Source: Octadecabacter algicola
GTDB taxonomy: Bacteria > Pseudomonadota > Alphaproteobacteria > Rhodobacterales > Rhodobacteraceae
NCBI RefSeq assembly: GCF_021532625.1
Contig: NZ_JAKGAR010000002.1
Span: forward strand, 558,001-622,000
Direction of reading: 5' to 3'
DNA: 64,000 nt
The notes under the pieces were generated by a model. It was not told the origin of the DNA. It saw only the letters and a program-made list of their open reading frames with translations, and searched no databases. Both the position numbers and the translations under genes were made by a program. Below, in pieces: positions 9,074-18,510 of the stretch. How positions within the stretch are numbered: the stretch's first letter is position 1; the number at the start of each line of letters is the position of its first letter.

Positions 9074-9078
9074 AGATT

Positions 9079-9531
9079 ATGGCTGGCATGGGCAGCTACT
9101 TAAAGAAGCATACAGAAGCGCTCGTGAAGGACGTTGGTATTGAGCCAGCGTGTGAGCTAACTGGCAAATCTAAAGCGACGCTCGGCCGATACTACTCTGA
9201 TTCTGAAGAACATTCTGATCGGTTTATTCCAGTTGATGCCGTTGCCCAGCTTGAAGCCGCAGCCAGCTATCCACATGTAACATCTGCCTTGGCAGAACTG
9301 CATGGCGCGACTTTGAACAAGGACGCGGCGATCAAGAACTCCGAAGGTGGAATCAACTCTGATGTCATTGCACTGAGCCAGCGGTTTGCGATGTTGATGA
9401 CGGAATATCAGCAGTCCATTGAAGACGGCATTATCACAGTCAACGAAGCCAAACGCCTGCTGCGCGAAACGCTAGAGCTTCAGAAGGTGCTGATCGACAT
9501 GAAACTGCACCTCGAAGAAGAGAACCATTAA
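9079..9531 (+). CDS. Small putative helix-turn-helix protein
   Basis: A 150-residue soluble protein I cannot assign firmly. Residues about 12-65 (EPACELTGKSKATLGRYYSD and the DRFIPVDAVAQLEAA that follows) read like a DNA-binding domain of the phage CII-like regulator type: helix, turn, recognition helix, then a segment choosing between positions. The C-terminal third is a long amphipathic helix that may form a coiled coil. The ATG at 9079 follows AGGGGAA at good spacing. No other phage gene is nearby, so it is probably a resident regulator rather than part of a prophage. Confidence 0.75.
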   Translation: MAGMGSYLKKHTEALVKDVGIEPACELTGKSKATLGRYYSDSEEHSDRFIPVDAVAQLEAAASYPHVTSALAELHGATLNKDAAIKNSEGGINSDVIALSQRFAMLMTEYQQSIEDGIITVNEAKRLLRETLELQKVLIDMKLHLEEENH

Positions 9532-9537
9532 GTCTCG

Positions 9538-9612
9538 TTAGATAAACGGGACGAATGGGACACCGCAGGCGGTCAGGCTGGTCAAGGCTAGAATGGCAAA
9601 TGCGATTTTCAT
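9538..9612 (-). CDS. 24-residue putative lipoprotein
   Basis: A very short frame that ordinary gene calling misses. It reads M-K, a hydrophobic stretch (IAFAILALTSL), then the lipobox LTAC-G, and ends after only eight more residues (VPFVPFI). Removal of the signal would leave a lipid-anchored peptide of about nine residues, similar in style to entericidin-like peptides. The start follows the stop of the ketoacyl synthase gene by nine bases, with GGAAA placed correctly in that gap, so it would be translated from the same mRNA. The good signal peptide and ribosome-binding site argue it is real; its function is unknown. Confidence 0.65.
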   Translation of the reverse strand: MKIAFAILALTSLTACGVPFVPFI

Positions 9613-9621
9613 GATGTTTCC

Positions 9622-10740
9622 TTACGCGCGTTCAACAAGGACAGACCCGACCGAATAACCGGCTCCGAACGAACAGATTAGTCCAACATCACCAGATTCT
9701 AAATCCGCCGAGTACTGCGAGAACGCAATGATCGAGCCAGCTGAGGATGTGTTGGCATAGTCTTGCAAGATATTGGGTTGCTCGCCCTCTTCAGGGACAC
9801 GCCCAAGAACCTTTTTGCCAATGTAGTCGTTCATGGTTTTGTTGGCTTGGTGTAGCCACATCCGTTTTAATTCGCTGGCTTGAACATCTTCGTCGCTCAT
9901 GTGGTCGGCGATGTGTTTGCTCACCAATGGCAAGACTTCTTTGAAAACCTTGCGGCCGTTCTGCATGAACTGCATATCGCGGCGGTCTTCCATCTGATCG
10001 CGGGTGCGGCGTAAGAAGCCGTTGTTGTTTCGAATGTTGTTGGAAAATTGTGTCGCAAGTCGCGTTGATTTCACTTTGAAATGTGGGCCTTGCAGGTCTT
10101 CGTCGCGTTCAACCAGTACAGCAGTTGCCACATCGCCAAAAATGAAATGGCAGTCGCGGTCGCGCCATTCCAAATGGGCCGAACAAATCTCGGGGCAGAC
10201 AACAAGCGCGCTTTTGATGCTGCCGGATTTGATCATATCGCAGGCGGTTTGAATACCAAATGTCGCGGAAGAACAGGCGACGTTCATATCGAAGGCGAAA
10301 CCGTTGATTTCCAACATGTCTTGGATTTCGACCGCAATCGCGGGGTATGCACGTTCGTGGTTCGACGCGGCGCAGATCACAGCATCAATGTCGTCCGCGC
10401 CACGGCCCGCTTGCGCCATGGCTTGCAATGCCGCGTCAACGGCCATTTCAGCCATTAGGCTGGGTTCGTCATCGTTGCGCGACGGCAGGTTCGGGCACAT
10501 GCGTGTTGGGTCCAGAACGCCCGACTTATCCAAAACATAACGCCGTTCAATACCAGATGCTGCGAGGATAAACTCACTACTGGAATGGGGTTTCGCAGTC
10601 ACCGTTCCGGCCGCAATAGCATCGGCATTCTCGGCGTTAAACAGATCGGCGTGGGCATTGAATGCCACCACCAATTCATCGTTTGTGATGGTGTGCTCAG
10701 GGGTAAAAACACCGGTACCGGTAATCGCTGCGCTGAACAT
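9622..10740 (-). CDS. Beta-ketoacyl-ACP synthase III family protein
   Basis: A 372-residue thiolase-fold condensing enzyme. The catalytic triad is visible: Cys156 in NVACSSATFG, His297 in WLHQANK and Asn330 in DYANTSSAGS. It is longer than housekeeping FabH (about 320 residues), with an insertion around residues 40-95, so it is probably a FabH-like paralogue with its own acyl substrate rather than the fatty-acid initiation enzyme. The frame extends to a TTG at 10758, but the ATG at 10740 has AGGGAA upstream and matches family N-termini. A tiny lipoprotein frame follows nine bases after its stop. Confidence 0.88.
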   Translation of the reverse strand: MFSAAITGTGVFTPEHTITNDELVVAFNAHADLFNAENADAIAAGTVTAKPHSSSEFILAASGIERRYVLDKSGVLDPTRMCPNLPSRNDDEPSLMAEMAVDAALQAMAQAGRGADDIDAVICAASNHERAYPAIAVEIQDMLEINGFAFDMNVACSSATFGIQTACDMIKSGSIKSALVVCPEICSAHLEWRDRDCHFIFGDVATAVLVERDEDLQGPHFKVKSTRLATQFSNNIRNNNGFLRRTRDQMEDRRDMQFMQNGRKVFKEVLPLVSKHIADHMSDEDVQASELKRMWLHQANKTMNDYIGKKVLGRVPEEGEQPNILQDYANTSSAGSIIAFSQYSADLESGDVGLICSFGAGYSVGSVLVERA

Positions 10741-10880
10741 CTGTAATTCCCTATTCAAATTTCGGTTATAGGGACCTAAAGAGCGCCAAAATGCAAGTAA
10801 GACGCAGCGTTGGGATAACGCGGAATCTGGCTGGGCGGCTGACTATGCACAGCACCCCAGCAAACCGCGGAGATGAAACG

Positions 10881-10914
10881 CAAAACGCGCGGCCCTTGAG
10901 AAGGAGCCGCGCGT
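10881..10914 (-). terminator. Terminator of the VPLPA-CTERM gene
   Basis: Nine-base arms ACGCGCGGC (10885-10893) and its complement (10906-10914) enclose a 12-base loop. On the minus strand the stem is followed by TTTTGCGTTT. It lies 29 bases beyond the stop of the minus-strand VPLPA-CTERM gene, the expected place for its intrinsic terminator. Confidence 0.75.
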
Positions 10915-10942
10915 GTCTGTCGTCAAATCTAGACCTTGAGGG

Positions 10943-11602
10943 TCAGGCTGTTTTGCGCCGTTTTACGAAACTGAACGCGCCCAAACCCGCCAACAGCAGC
11001 GGCAAGCCTGCCGGCAGTGGAACGGGTGAAGGCGCGGGCGTCACAGCAGCCTTTGTGAAATCAAACCCGGTGAAGTAACTCCGAGTTAAGGCGCCGGCGT
11101 TAGAGGCGGTGAACGAGTAAATGCTTCCAGCTGTCAAAGACAGACCGCCTCCAACGAAGTTCTCTGCGACCGGCACGCCAGAGGACAGGAATGCCGCCGT
11201 TGAAAACGTATTTCCGATAGAAGATACGCCATCGCCGACGACATCGAAGATTGCACCAGTATTGTACAGTTGGTCAAAGCCAAGAAAGGCATTTAGCGTC
11301 ACATCAGTATCTACCGACATCGTGAATGAGGTTGGGTTGCCTGCGCCGCCACCAAATGAGAGTGCGGCGTCCGTAGGGTTGATTGCCCCGCCCAGCCATT
11401 CACCGATACTGCGAAATTGACCTGCTGTCGCAAAAGTAAAGGTGACGCCGTCTGCTTCCTCCTGAAAGCCATTTATTGGGTTGTAGGTATCGTATGTGAC
11501 AGAACCAGAAACAAAGGTTTTATCAGTTAGGTCAAACGTTGCAGATTGGGCTGCGCTCGCAACCAGAATGCCCGCCGCGAGGGCGCTTAATATAGTTTTC
11601 AT
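10943..11602 (-). CDS. VPLPA-CTERM sorted secreted protein
   Basis: A 219-residue secreted protein. Residues 1-20 form a Sec signal peptide (MKTILSALAAG onward, probable cut after a Ser-Ala). The middle is rich in Gly, Ser, Thr and Phe and looks like an extracellular beta domain. The last 26 residues begin with VPLPAGLPLLLAGLG and end with a KRRK cluster: this is the VPLPA-CTERM sorting tag recognised by an exosortase, which would remove it and pass the protein to the envelope or matrix. No exosortase is in this window. The ATG at 11602 is preferred over a TTG one codon earlier. Confidence 0.9.
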   Translation of the reverse strand: MKTILSALAAGILVASAAQSATFDLTDKTFVSGSVTYDTYNPINGFQEEADGVTFTFATAGQFRSIGEWLGGAINPTDAALSFGGGAGNPTSFTMSVDTDVTLNAFLGFDQLYNTGAIFDVVGDGVSSIGNTFSTAAFLSSGVPVAENFVGGGLSLTAGSIYSFTASNAGALTRSYFTGFDFTKAAVTPAPSPVPLPAGLPLLLAGLGAFSFVKRRKTA

Positions 11603-11639
11603 CAAATTATCCGTTCAAAAAGTTATCGTTTAATCCGAG

Positions 11640-11669
11640 TAAACGACAAGTTTCTTGTAGCGTTGTCAA
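11640..11669 (-). promoter_or_regulatory. Possible sigma-70 promoter of the VPLPA-CTERM gene
   Basis: On the minus strand a perfect -35 hexamer TTGACA occupies 11669-11664, about 60 bases before the gene start. The best -10 at 16-18 bases spacing (CGTTTA or TCGTTT) is poor, so the call rests mainly on the -35 and its position. Confidence 0.35.
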
Positions 11670-11723
11670 GTACACCGCTTGAACGGTTGCGGTTGCGCCA
11701 GCCTGTTGAGCATCCGCCATTTG

Positions 11724-11761
11724 CCCCAGAAACCGTTTTGAAAGCAAAACGATTTCTGGGG
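11724..11761. repeat. Long inverted repeat downstream of carB
   Basis: Two 16-base arms (11724-11739 and 11746-11761) are complementary at 15 positions around a 6-base loop, beginning CCCCAGAAA on both strands. It lies 36 bases beyond the carB stop. Neither side has a run of T, so it may serve as an mRNA 3' end stabiliser or a symmetric protein site rather than a classic terminator. Confidence 0.7.
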
Positions 11762-11796
11762 TAGATCACTGGTCCGGATCGGTTCTTAGAGTAAAA

Positions 11797-14700
11797 TTAG
11801 CCTTGCAAAGCCCGAACGTTCACTTCGCCGTCAACCTTTGCTTTCATCGCCAGTGCCGCTGCGTGTGATCCCGAAAGCGTTGTATAGTACGGGATGCGGT
11901 CGTTTAGCGCGACGGCGCGGATTGAGCGGCTGTCTTCCACGGCGGCTGTGCCTTCGGTGGAGTTAAAGACCAGTACGATTTCGCCGTCCTTCAAAAGGTC
12001 AGCGACCGTACGCCCGCCTTCATAGACTTTATTGACGACAGTTGTTTCGATCCCCTGTTCAGCGAGCCACGTGGCCGTGCCGCGTGTTGCACAGATGTCC
12101 ATGCCGAGGCCGACGACGAGTTGCGCTGTTTCAAGCAGCTGTGGGGTCTTGTCGCTGTCTTTGATGGAGAAGAACACCGTGCCAGTTGTCGGAAGATCAA
12201 CGCCAGCGCCCATCTGTGCCTTAAGGAATGCGCGGCCAAAGTTTCGGGCCCAGCCCATGACTTCACCTGTTGAGCGCATCTCTGGTCCAAGGATCGTGTC
12301 GACGCCCGGGAAACGGTTGAATGGCAGCACGGCTTCTTTGACGGAGAACCATGGTGTGTTCGGGTCCGCCAATGTGAAGGCATCGCCCAACGGCATAACG
12401 TCCATCGGATCCTCAGCGGCTTCGTAAGGCGCGCGCAGTGGGAAGTTGGACAGAGGTTCGCCAGCCATGAGGCGCGCCGCGATAGAGGCCACGGCAGAAT
12501 CCGTTGCTTTGGCCACGAATGGTACGGTCCGTGATGCGCGTGGGTTGACCTCGATCAGGTAAACGTCGCCGTCTTTGACCGCGAACTGGATGTTCATCAA
12601 GCCAACGACCTTCAGCGCAAGCGCGAGTTCGCGGGTTTGGCGTTTGATCTCAGTGATGATTTCGGCAGACAGAGTGTGGGGTGGCAGGCAGCACGCGCTA
12701 TCGCCGGAGTGAACACCGGCTTCTTCGATGTGCTGCATGATGCCCGCGACATGGGTGTCTGTGCCATCTGACAAGCAGTCAACGTCGACTTCCACAGCGC
12801 CAGAGAGGTAGCTGTCGAGCAGGACAGGGCTGTCACCGGAAACCACCACGGCTGTGGAGATGTAGCGTTCAAGTTGACCCATGTCGCGTACGATTTCCAT
12901 GGCGCGACCACCCAAAACATAGGATGGGCGGATGACCAACGGGAAGCCGATGCTTTCAGCGATTTCAAGGGCCTCTGCGTCTGTTGATGCGATGCCATTC
13001 TTTGGCTGAAGCAGGTCTAGGTCATTGACAAGGGCTTGGAACCGTTCACGGTCCTCGGCCCAATCGATGCTGTCTGGCGTCGTACCAAGGATCGGGATGC
13101 CTTCGTCTTCGAGGGCCTGAGCGATCTTCAATGGTGTTTGGCCGCCGAACTGAACGATGACGCCGTGTAGCGTGCCGTTTTCTTGCTCAACCCGCAGGAT
13201 TTCCATGACGGATTCGAACGTCAGTGGTTCAAAGTACAAACGATCAGACGTGTCGTAGTCGGTGGACACGGTCTCTGGGTTACAGTTGACCATGATGGTC
13301 TCGTAACCTTGGTCGGTCAGCGCATAACAGGCGTGACAGCAGCAGTAATCGAATTCGATCCCTTGGCCGATCCGGTTTGGACCGCCACCCAAGATGACGA
13401 CCTTCTTGCGGTCAGACGGGCGGGCTTCGCATTCCACTTCGCCCATCATCGGGGCTTCGTATGTGGAATACATGTACGGGGTTTGCGCCTCAAATTCGGC
13501 GGCACATGTGTCGATGCGTTTAAAGGATGCTTTGACGCCAAGGTTGTGACGAGCACGGCGAACATTATCTTCGTCGCGGCCACTAAGTAGGGCAAGACGT
13601 GCGTCCGAGAAGCCGAGCATCTTTAGGGCCCGAAGATCGGTTTCGTTCTTAGGCAAACCATCTTTCTTTACGCGGTTTTCTGCGTCGATAATTTCGCGGA
13701 AACGATCAAGGAACCAAGGGTCGAATGCAGTCACGGCACGAATATCTTCGTTGCTCAACCCGTGGCGCATGGCCTGGGCAATCACACGAATGCGGTCCGG
13801 CGTTTGTTTGGCGAGGGCTTTTGTAATGGCCGCTTTGTCTGGGGCACCTTCGATTTCGATCTCGTCAAAACCTGTCAGGTCGTTTTCCATAGAGGCCAAG
13901 GCTTTTTGCATGGACTCATGGAAGGTGCGGCCGATCGCCATCACTTCGCCGACGGATTTCATCGCCGTGGTGAGGTAAGGTTCAGAGCCCGGGAACTTTT
14001 CAAATGCAAAACGCGGGATCTTGGTGACAACATAGTCGATCGAAGGTTCGAACGACGCAGGCGTGACGCCCGTGATGTCGTTGTCCAATTCATCGAGTGT
14101 AAAGCCTACGGCAAGCTTCGCGGCGATCTTGGCAATCGGGAAACCTGTCGCCTTGGACGCCAGCGCTGAGGACCGCGACACACGTGGGTTCATTTCAATG
14201 ACAACCATGCGGCCGTCTGCGGGATTCACGGCCCACTGAACGTTGGAGCCACCTGTTTCAACGCCGATTTCACGCAGAACGTTGATCGAATGCGTCCGCA
14301 TCAGTTGGTATTCTTTGTCCGTCAACGTCAGGGCTGGGGCCACGGTGATAGAATCACCTGTATGCACGCCCATTGGGTCTACGTTTTCGATGGAGCAAAC
14401 GATGATGGCGTTGTCGGCGGTGTCTCGCACGACTTCCATCTCGTATTCTTTCCAACCCAGCAAGGATTGATCAACGAGGATTTGCGCGACTGGGGATGCT
14501 TCCATACCTGTGCGGCAAAAGTGTTCGTATTCTTCGCGGTTGTACGCCACGCCGCCGCCTGTGCCGCCCATTGTAAAGGCAGGGCGGATGATTGCTGGCA
14601 GACCGATTTCTTCGAGGGCCTCCATCGCAAGCGCGATGCCTGCTGGAATATCGAACTTGTCGGTTACTCGCGGCGCGTTTTTGTCTTTGGTCGGGGCGGT

Positions 14701-15222
14701 AACAATTGTTGCCTTCGGATTTTCGATACCGAGGCGGTCCATGGCTTCGCGGAAGAGCTGGCGATCTTCAGCCATTTCAATGGCTTCGCGCTTTGCGCCG
14801 ATCATTTCAACGCCGGCAACTTCAAGGATGGATTTGTTGGCCGCATCTGCGCCGAACTCTTCCAAAACGGCTTCGAGCTCCGCGCCCTCAAACAATTGAG
14901 AGATTGTCATCTCGTCCGCAGCAAGCGCTGTGTTCAAACCTGTTTGACCGCCCATCGTTGGCAGCAACGCGTCAGGGCGTTCTTTCAGGATGATTTTTGC
15001 GACGACGGACGGTGTGATAGGCTCGATATAGGTGGCGTCGGCCATGTTCGGGTCGGTCATAATCGTCGCTGGGTTCGAGTTGACCAGTACGACGCGGTAG
15101 CCTTCTTCGCGCAACGCTTTACAGGCTTGAGCACCGGAATAATCGAACTCGCAGGCTTGGCCGATAACAATAGGGCCCGCTCCAATAATCATGATCGATT
15201 GGATGTCGGTTCTTTTTGGCAT
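11797..15222 (-). CDS. carB: Carbamoyl-phosphate synthase large subunit
   Basis: CarB makes carbamoyl phosphate from bicarbonate, ammonia (delivered by CarA from glutamine) and two ATP, feeding arginine and pyrimidine synthesis. The 1141 residues include two homologous ATP-grasp halves, each opening with a glycine-rich segment ([20 protein letters not shown] and [20 protein letters not shown]). [10 protein letters not shown] and [18 protein letters not shown] / [18 protein letters not shown] are the paired signature motifs. A C-terminal MGS-like regulatory domain lies in the last 130 residues. The small subunit gene is not in this window. argF, a user of the product, is 35 kb away. Confidence 0.98.
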   Translation of the reverse strand: MPKRTDIQSIMIIGAGPIVIGQACEFDYSGAQACKALREEGYRVVLVNSNPATIMTDPNMADATYIEPITPSVVAKIILKERPDALLPTMGGQTGLNTALAADEMTISQLFEGAELEAVLEEFGADAANKSILEVAGVEMIGAKREAIEMAEDRQLFREAMDRLGIENPKATIVTAPTKDKNAPRVTDKFDIPAGIALAMEALEEIGLPAIIRPAFTMGGTGGGVAYNREEYEHFCRTGMEASPVAQILVDQSLLGWKEYEMEVVRDTADNAIIVCSIENVDPMGVHTGDSITVAPALTLTDKEYQLMRTHSINVLREIGVETGGSNVQWAVNPADGRMVVIEMNPRVSRSSALASKATGFPIAKIAAKLAVGFTLDELDNDITGVTPASFEPSIDYVVTKIPRFAFEKFPGSEPYLTTAMKSVGEVMAIGRTFHESMQKALASMENDLTGFDEIEIEGAPDKAAITKALAKQTPDRIRVIAQAMRHGLSNEDIRAVTAFDPWFLDRFREIIDAENRVKKDGLPKNETDLRALKMLGFSDARLALLSGRDEDNVRRARHNLGVKASFKRIDTCAAEFEAQTPYMYSTYEAPMMGEVECEARPSDRKKVVILGGGPNRIGQGIEFDYCCCHACYALTDQGYETIMVNCNPETVSTDYDTSDRLYFEPLTFESVMEILRVEQENGTLHGVIVQFGGQTPLKIAQALEDEGIPILGTTPDSIDWAEDRERFQALVNDLDLLQPKNGIASTDAEALEIAESIGFPLVIRPSYVLGGRAMEIVRDMGQLERYISTAVVVSGDSPVLLDSYLSGAVEVDVDCLSDGTDTHVAGIMQHIEEAGVHSGDSACCLPPHTLSAEIITEIKRQTRELALALKVVGLMNIQFAVKDGDVYLIEVNPRASRTVPFVAKATDSAVASIAARLMAGEPLSNFPLRAPYEAAEDPMDVMPLGDAFTLADPNTPWFSVKEAVLPFNRFPGVDTILGPEMRSTGEVMGWARNFGRAFLKAQMGAGVDLPTTGTVFFSIKDSDKTPQLLETAQLVVGLGMDICATRGTATWLAEQGIETTVVNKVYEGGRTVADLLKDGEIVLVFNSTEGTAAVEDSRSIRAVALNDRIPYYTTLSGSHAAALAMKAKVDGEVNVRALQG

Positions 15223-15251
15223 GACGGCCCCCTATGTTCAAATCTTCGCGG

Positions 15252-15279
15252 GTTATAGGGCGAGTCCAGACAGGTGCAA
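15252..15279 (-). promoter_or_regulatory. Putative carB promoter
   Basis: On the minus strand TTGCAC (15279-15274) and TATAAC (15257-15252) are separated by 16 bases and lie about 30 bases before the carB ATG. Both hexamers are close to the sigma-70 consensus and the leader would be short. Confidence 0.5.
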
Positions 15280-15435
15280 GGGGGGGCGGCTGCGTTTTGG
15301 CATGGTGATTGCGTTTTGACGCTCTTAGATGGTCCAAAATAGGTGGAATATTAGATAATCGGCCTAGTCATTTCCCAATTACGCCACATTTTTATGGGAG
15401 CTTTGCGTTAACGCCTCGTAGAATAAGAGGGGCAA

Positions 15436-16443
15436 ATGCAGTGTCAGACCCAAAGCAGGCCTATGAAAAACTTTCTAATGCTGTCGATCGCATATTTTTG
15501 CATGTCCGTCGTCGTCGTGTTGGTGACACGGGACAACGGATTTGAAGCATTGCAAACCGTTGCCGTAAAATCAGGCGAGATGATCGAAGTCTTCGGTTGG
15601 GTTGCGGGTTTGATGGTGTTTCTTGGAGTTATGGTCGCTTTGACGACAAAAACGGGGGCGCAAAGGGCGGTTATATGGGCCGTCTTGGTGGCTTTTCTCG
15701 GGTCAATTTTCCTGCAAGGCGGTTTCTTTCTGTTTAAAACGTCGATGCCCTACATCATTCCTTTTTATGCGGATGTCGCATTTGCGGGCTGGGACCGCGC
15801 GTTGCATGGCGGGGTTGATCCTTGGGTCTGGACCCATAAGGTGGCCGATCACCTGCCGATGAACCTATTTATTCCGTTCTATCTGCATGTTTGGGTTTGG
15901 CCTTCGATTTGTTTGCCGCTCTTTATTGCAGCAACGGATCGTGATGCAGAACGTATCAAACGCACGATGTTGATGTATGGGATTGGGTGGATATTCATTG
16001 GTAACGTGCTGGCGCTTGCGGGCATGTCCGCAGGTCCTGTGTTTTATGATCGCTTATATGGCGGAGATGATTTTGCGGCGTTGACAACGGCCATCGCACA
16101 GACCCCCGCAATCAACGATTATTTCGGCAATATCCAAGAGAGCCTTTGGATCGCCTATACTCAAACGGATCAATCCATTGGGTTCGGCATCTCCGCATTC
16201 CCGAGTGTCCATCTCTCCATGGCGATGGTTACGGCGCTTTATCTTTGGGACCGTTCCCGCCTGCTGGGTCTGATTGGCGTAGGCTTTGTGGCCGTGATCA
16301 TGTTTTTGTCGGTCTATTCCGGATATCACTATGCGCTGGACGGCTATGTTTCGATTATCGTTCTTTGGGGCGCTTGGGCGTTTATGCGCCGCCGCGCAGC
16401 GGCACCCCGTCGGATATTGGCCCAAGCAGGTCAAGTTGCATGA
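15436..16443 (+). CDS. PAP2-like membrane phosphatase/transferase
   Basis: A 335-residue polytopic inner-membrane protein with about seven hydrophobic helices. The PAP2 signature is in the C-terminal third: FPSVHLSMA followed by SGYHYALDGY, which carry the two catalytic His residues. This arrangement resembles the inositolphosphotransferase (Aur1/Ipt1-like) PAP2 subgroup, so it may move a phospho-headgroup between lipids or dephosphorylate a lipid. Substrate is not readable. The start may be the ATG at 15436 (close to GAGGGG) or 15463 (MKNFLMLSIAY), which would begin directly with the first membrane helix. Confidence 0.8.
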   Translation: MQCQTQSRPMKNFLMLSIAYFCMSVVVVLVTRDNGFEALQTVAVKSGEMIEVFGWVAGLMVFLGVMVALTTKTGAQRAVIWAVLVAFLGSIFLQGGFFLFKTSMPYIIPFYADVAFAGWDRALHGGVDPWVWTHKVADHLPMNLFIPFYLHVWVWPSICLPLFIAATDRDAERIKRTMLMYGIGWIFIGNVLALAGMSAGPVFYDRLYGGDDFAALTTAIAQTPAINDYFGNIQESLWIAYTQTDQSIGFGISAFPSVHLSMAMVTALYLWDRSRLLGLIGVGFVAVIMFLSVYSGYHYALDGYVSIIVLWGAWAFMRRRAAAPRRILAQAGQVA

Positions 16444-16531
16444 CAGATGCGCTAAATGGGGGCTGTTGGACTTGACTTTGACCGCGTGGCGCGGTTGATC
16501 AGCCCGAACCTTATTTAGCAGGAATTGACCC

Positions 16532-18385
16532 ATGCACGCCTATCGCAGCCACACTTGCGCCGACCTTACCAAAGCAAACGTAGGCGACACTGTTCGTCTA
16601 TCCGGTTGGGTGCACCGCGTTCGAGATCATGGTGGCGTTTTGTTTATCGACCTGCGCGACCACTATGGCGTAACACAGGTGATCGCCGATTCTGACAGCC
16701 CAGTGTTCGCCGAACTGGAAAAAGTGCGTTCTGAATGGTGTATCCGCATTGATGGAAACGTACTTGCCCGCGACAAAAGCCTGGTGAACCCGAACCTGCC
16801 GACAGGCGAGATCGAAGTGTTCGTTCGTGACATCGAAGTGCTGGGTGCGTCAGAAGAACTGCCTTTGATGGTGTTTGGCGATCAAGAATACCCCGAAGAG
16901 ACGCGGCTTAAGTACCGATACCTCGATCTGCGTCGCGAAAAGATGCAAGACAACATGAAACTGCGTTCAGATGTTGTGGCGTCCATGCGTAAACGCATGT
17001 GGGATGGCGGCTTCCGTGAATACCAGACGCCAATCATCACAGCGTCCAGCCCTGAAGGCGCGCGTGACTTCCTTGTGCCGTCTCGTTTGCACCCCGGTAA
17101 GTTCTACGCCCTTCCACAGGCGCCGCAGCAGTTCAAACAGTTGATCATGGTGTCTGGCTACGACAAGTATTTCCAAATCGCGCCGTGCTTCCGTGACGAA
17201 GACCCGCGGGCTGACCGATCACCAACTGATTTCTACCAGCTCGACCTTGAGATGTCCTTTGTTGAACAACAGGACGTGTTCGACACGATCCAACCAGTGA
17301 TCACGGGAATCTTCGAAGAATTCGGTAAAGGCCGCAAAGTAGACCAGACGTGGGAACAGATTTCCTACCGTGATGCCGCTCTTTGGTATGGTTCTGACAA
17401 GCCCGATTTGCGTAACCCGATCAAGATGCAGGTTGTGTCTGAGCACTTTAAAGGCTCCGGTTTTGCGATCTTCGCCAAACTGCTTGAAAACGAAGGCACC
17501 GAAGTACGGGCTATTCCAGCGCCAACAGGCGGTAGCCGTAAGTTCTGTGACCGCATGAATGCCTTCGCGCAAAAAGAAGGTCTGCCCGGCATGGGCTACA
17601 TCTTCTGGCGCAAGCAATCTGCGGACAGCATTGCCCAAGAACGCGGGATCACCGTCAAAGAAGTGAACGCGATGATCAAATCCGGTGAGATTACTTTGGG
17701 CGAAGAAGCCGCAGGGCCACTGGCCAAGAACATCGGACCAGAGCGCACAGAAGCGATCCGCCAACAGCTGGGTCTGAACGTCGGCGATGCGGCGTTCTTC
17801 CTTGGCGGCAAGCCGAAGGCGTTTGAAGGCGTGGCGGGCAAGGCGCGTCAGGTTATCGGCGATGAGTTGGGCCTAACCGACACGAACCGTTTTGCATTTG
17901 CTTGGATCGTTGATTTCCCAATCTACGAACGCGACGAAGAATCCGGTAAGATCGACTTTGAACACAACCCGTTCTCAATGCCGCAAGGCGGGATGGCGGC
18001 GCTGGAAGGCAATCCAGAAGACGTTTTGGGCTACCAATATGACCTTGCGTGTAACGGCTATGAACTGGTGTCCGGCGCGATCCGGAACCACCGCCCCGAA
18101 ATCATGTTTAAGGCATTTGAAATTGCGGGTTACGGCAAAGATGAAGTCGAAAAGCGTTTCGGCGGTATGGTTAATGCGTTCCAATACGGTGCCCCGCCAC
18201 ACGGTGGCTGTGCCGCGGGTGTGGACCGTATCGTGATGTTGCTGGCAGATGCCGACAACCTGCGCGATGTGATGATGTTCCCGATGAACCAACGTGCCGA
18301 AGATTTGATGATGGATGCGCCAAGCGATCCGACAAACGAACAGTTGCGCGAATTGGGTCTTCGGGTCTTACCACCAGAAGCGTAA
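16532..18385 (+). CDS. aspS: Aspartyl-tRNA synthetase
   Basis: A class II synthetase of 617 residues, including the bacterial GAD insertion. Domains are an N-terminal OB-fold (1-110), then the catalytic core with motif 2 ([20 protein letters not shown]), the insertion, and motif 3 near the C-terminus ([19 protein letters not shown]). His33 and Ser83 occupy positions where the discriminating E. coli enzyme has Leu30 and Lys81. This is the pattern of non-discriminating enzymes that also charge tRNA-Asn, for later amidation by GatCAB. A terminator follows the stop. Confidence 0.97.
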   Translation: MHAYRSHTCADLTKANVGDTVRLSGWVHRVRDHGGVLFIDLRDHYGVTQVIADSDSPVFAELEKVRSEWCIRIDGNVLARDKSLVNPNLPTGEIEVFVRDIEVLGASEELPLMVFGDQEYPEETRLKYRYLDLRREKMQDNMKLRSDVVASMRKRMWDGGFREYQTPIITASSPEGARDFLVPSRLHPGKFYALPQAPQQFKQLIMVSGYDKYFQIAPCFRDEDPRADRSPTDFYQLDLEMSFVEQQDVFDTIQPVITGIFEEFGKGRKVDQTWEQISYRDAALWYGSDKPDLRNPIKMQVVSEHFKGSGFAIFAKLLENEGTEVRAIPAPTGGSRKFCDRMNAFAQKEGLPGMGYIFWRKQSADSIAQERGITVKEVNAMIKSGEITLGEEAAGPLAKNIGPERTEAIRQQLGLNVGDAAFFLGGKPKAFEGVAGKARQVIGDELGLTDTNRFAFAWIVDFPIYERDEESGKIDFEHNPFSMPQGGMAALEGNPEDVLGYQYDLACNGYELVSGAIRNHRPEIMFKAFEIAGYGKDEVEKRFGGMVNAFQYGAPPHGGCAAGVDRIVMLLADADNLRDVMMFPMNQRAEDLMMDAPSDPTNEQLRELGLRVLPPEA

Positions 18386-18407
18386 GACTTCTGCGAAGAT
18401 ATGAGAG

Positions 18408-18440
18408 ATGGGTGGGGCAATTCCCCGCCCATTTTCGTTT
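18408..18440 (+). terminator. aspS terminator
   Basis: Ten-base arms ATGGGTGGGG (18408-18417) and CCCCGCCCAT (18423-18432) pair with one G-T around a 5-base loop, followed by TTTCGTTT. It starts 22 bases after the aspS stop. Confidence 0.85.
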
Positions 18441-18510
18441 AAAACACTTGTTTTGGCTTGTTTGTCTCTCGATATGGTCCAAATAAGGGCTATGAAACCG
18501 GAGCAATCAC

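Noticed and set aside
8830-9075. 81-residue frame in the gap before the 9079 gene
   Set aside because: The sequence is explained better by hairpins; the protein has no family look and other frames are equally open.
14290-15258. 322-residue frame antisense to carB
   Set aside because: A long shadow frame caused by GC-rich codon bias; carB on the other strand is certain.
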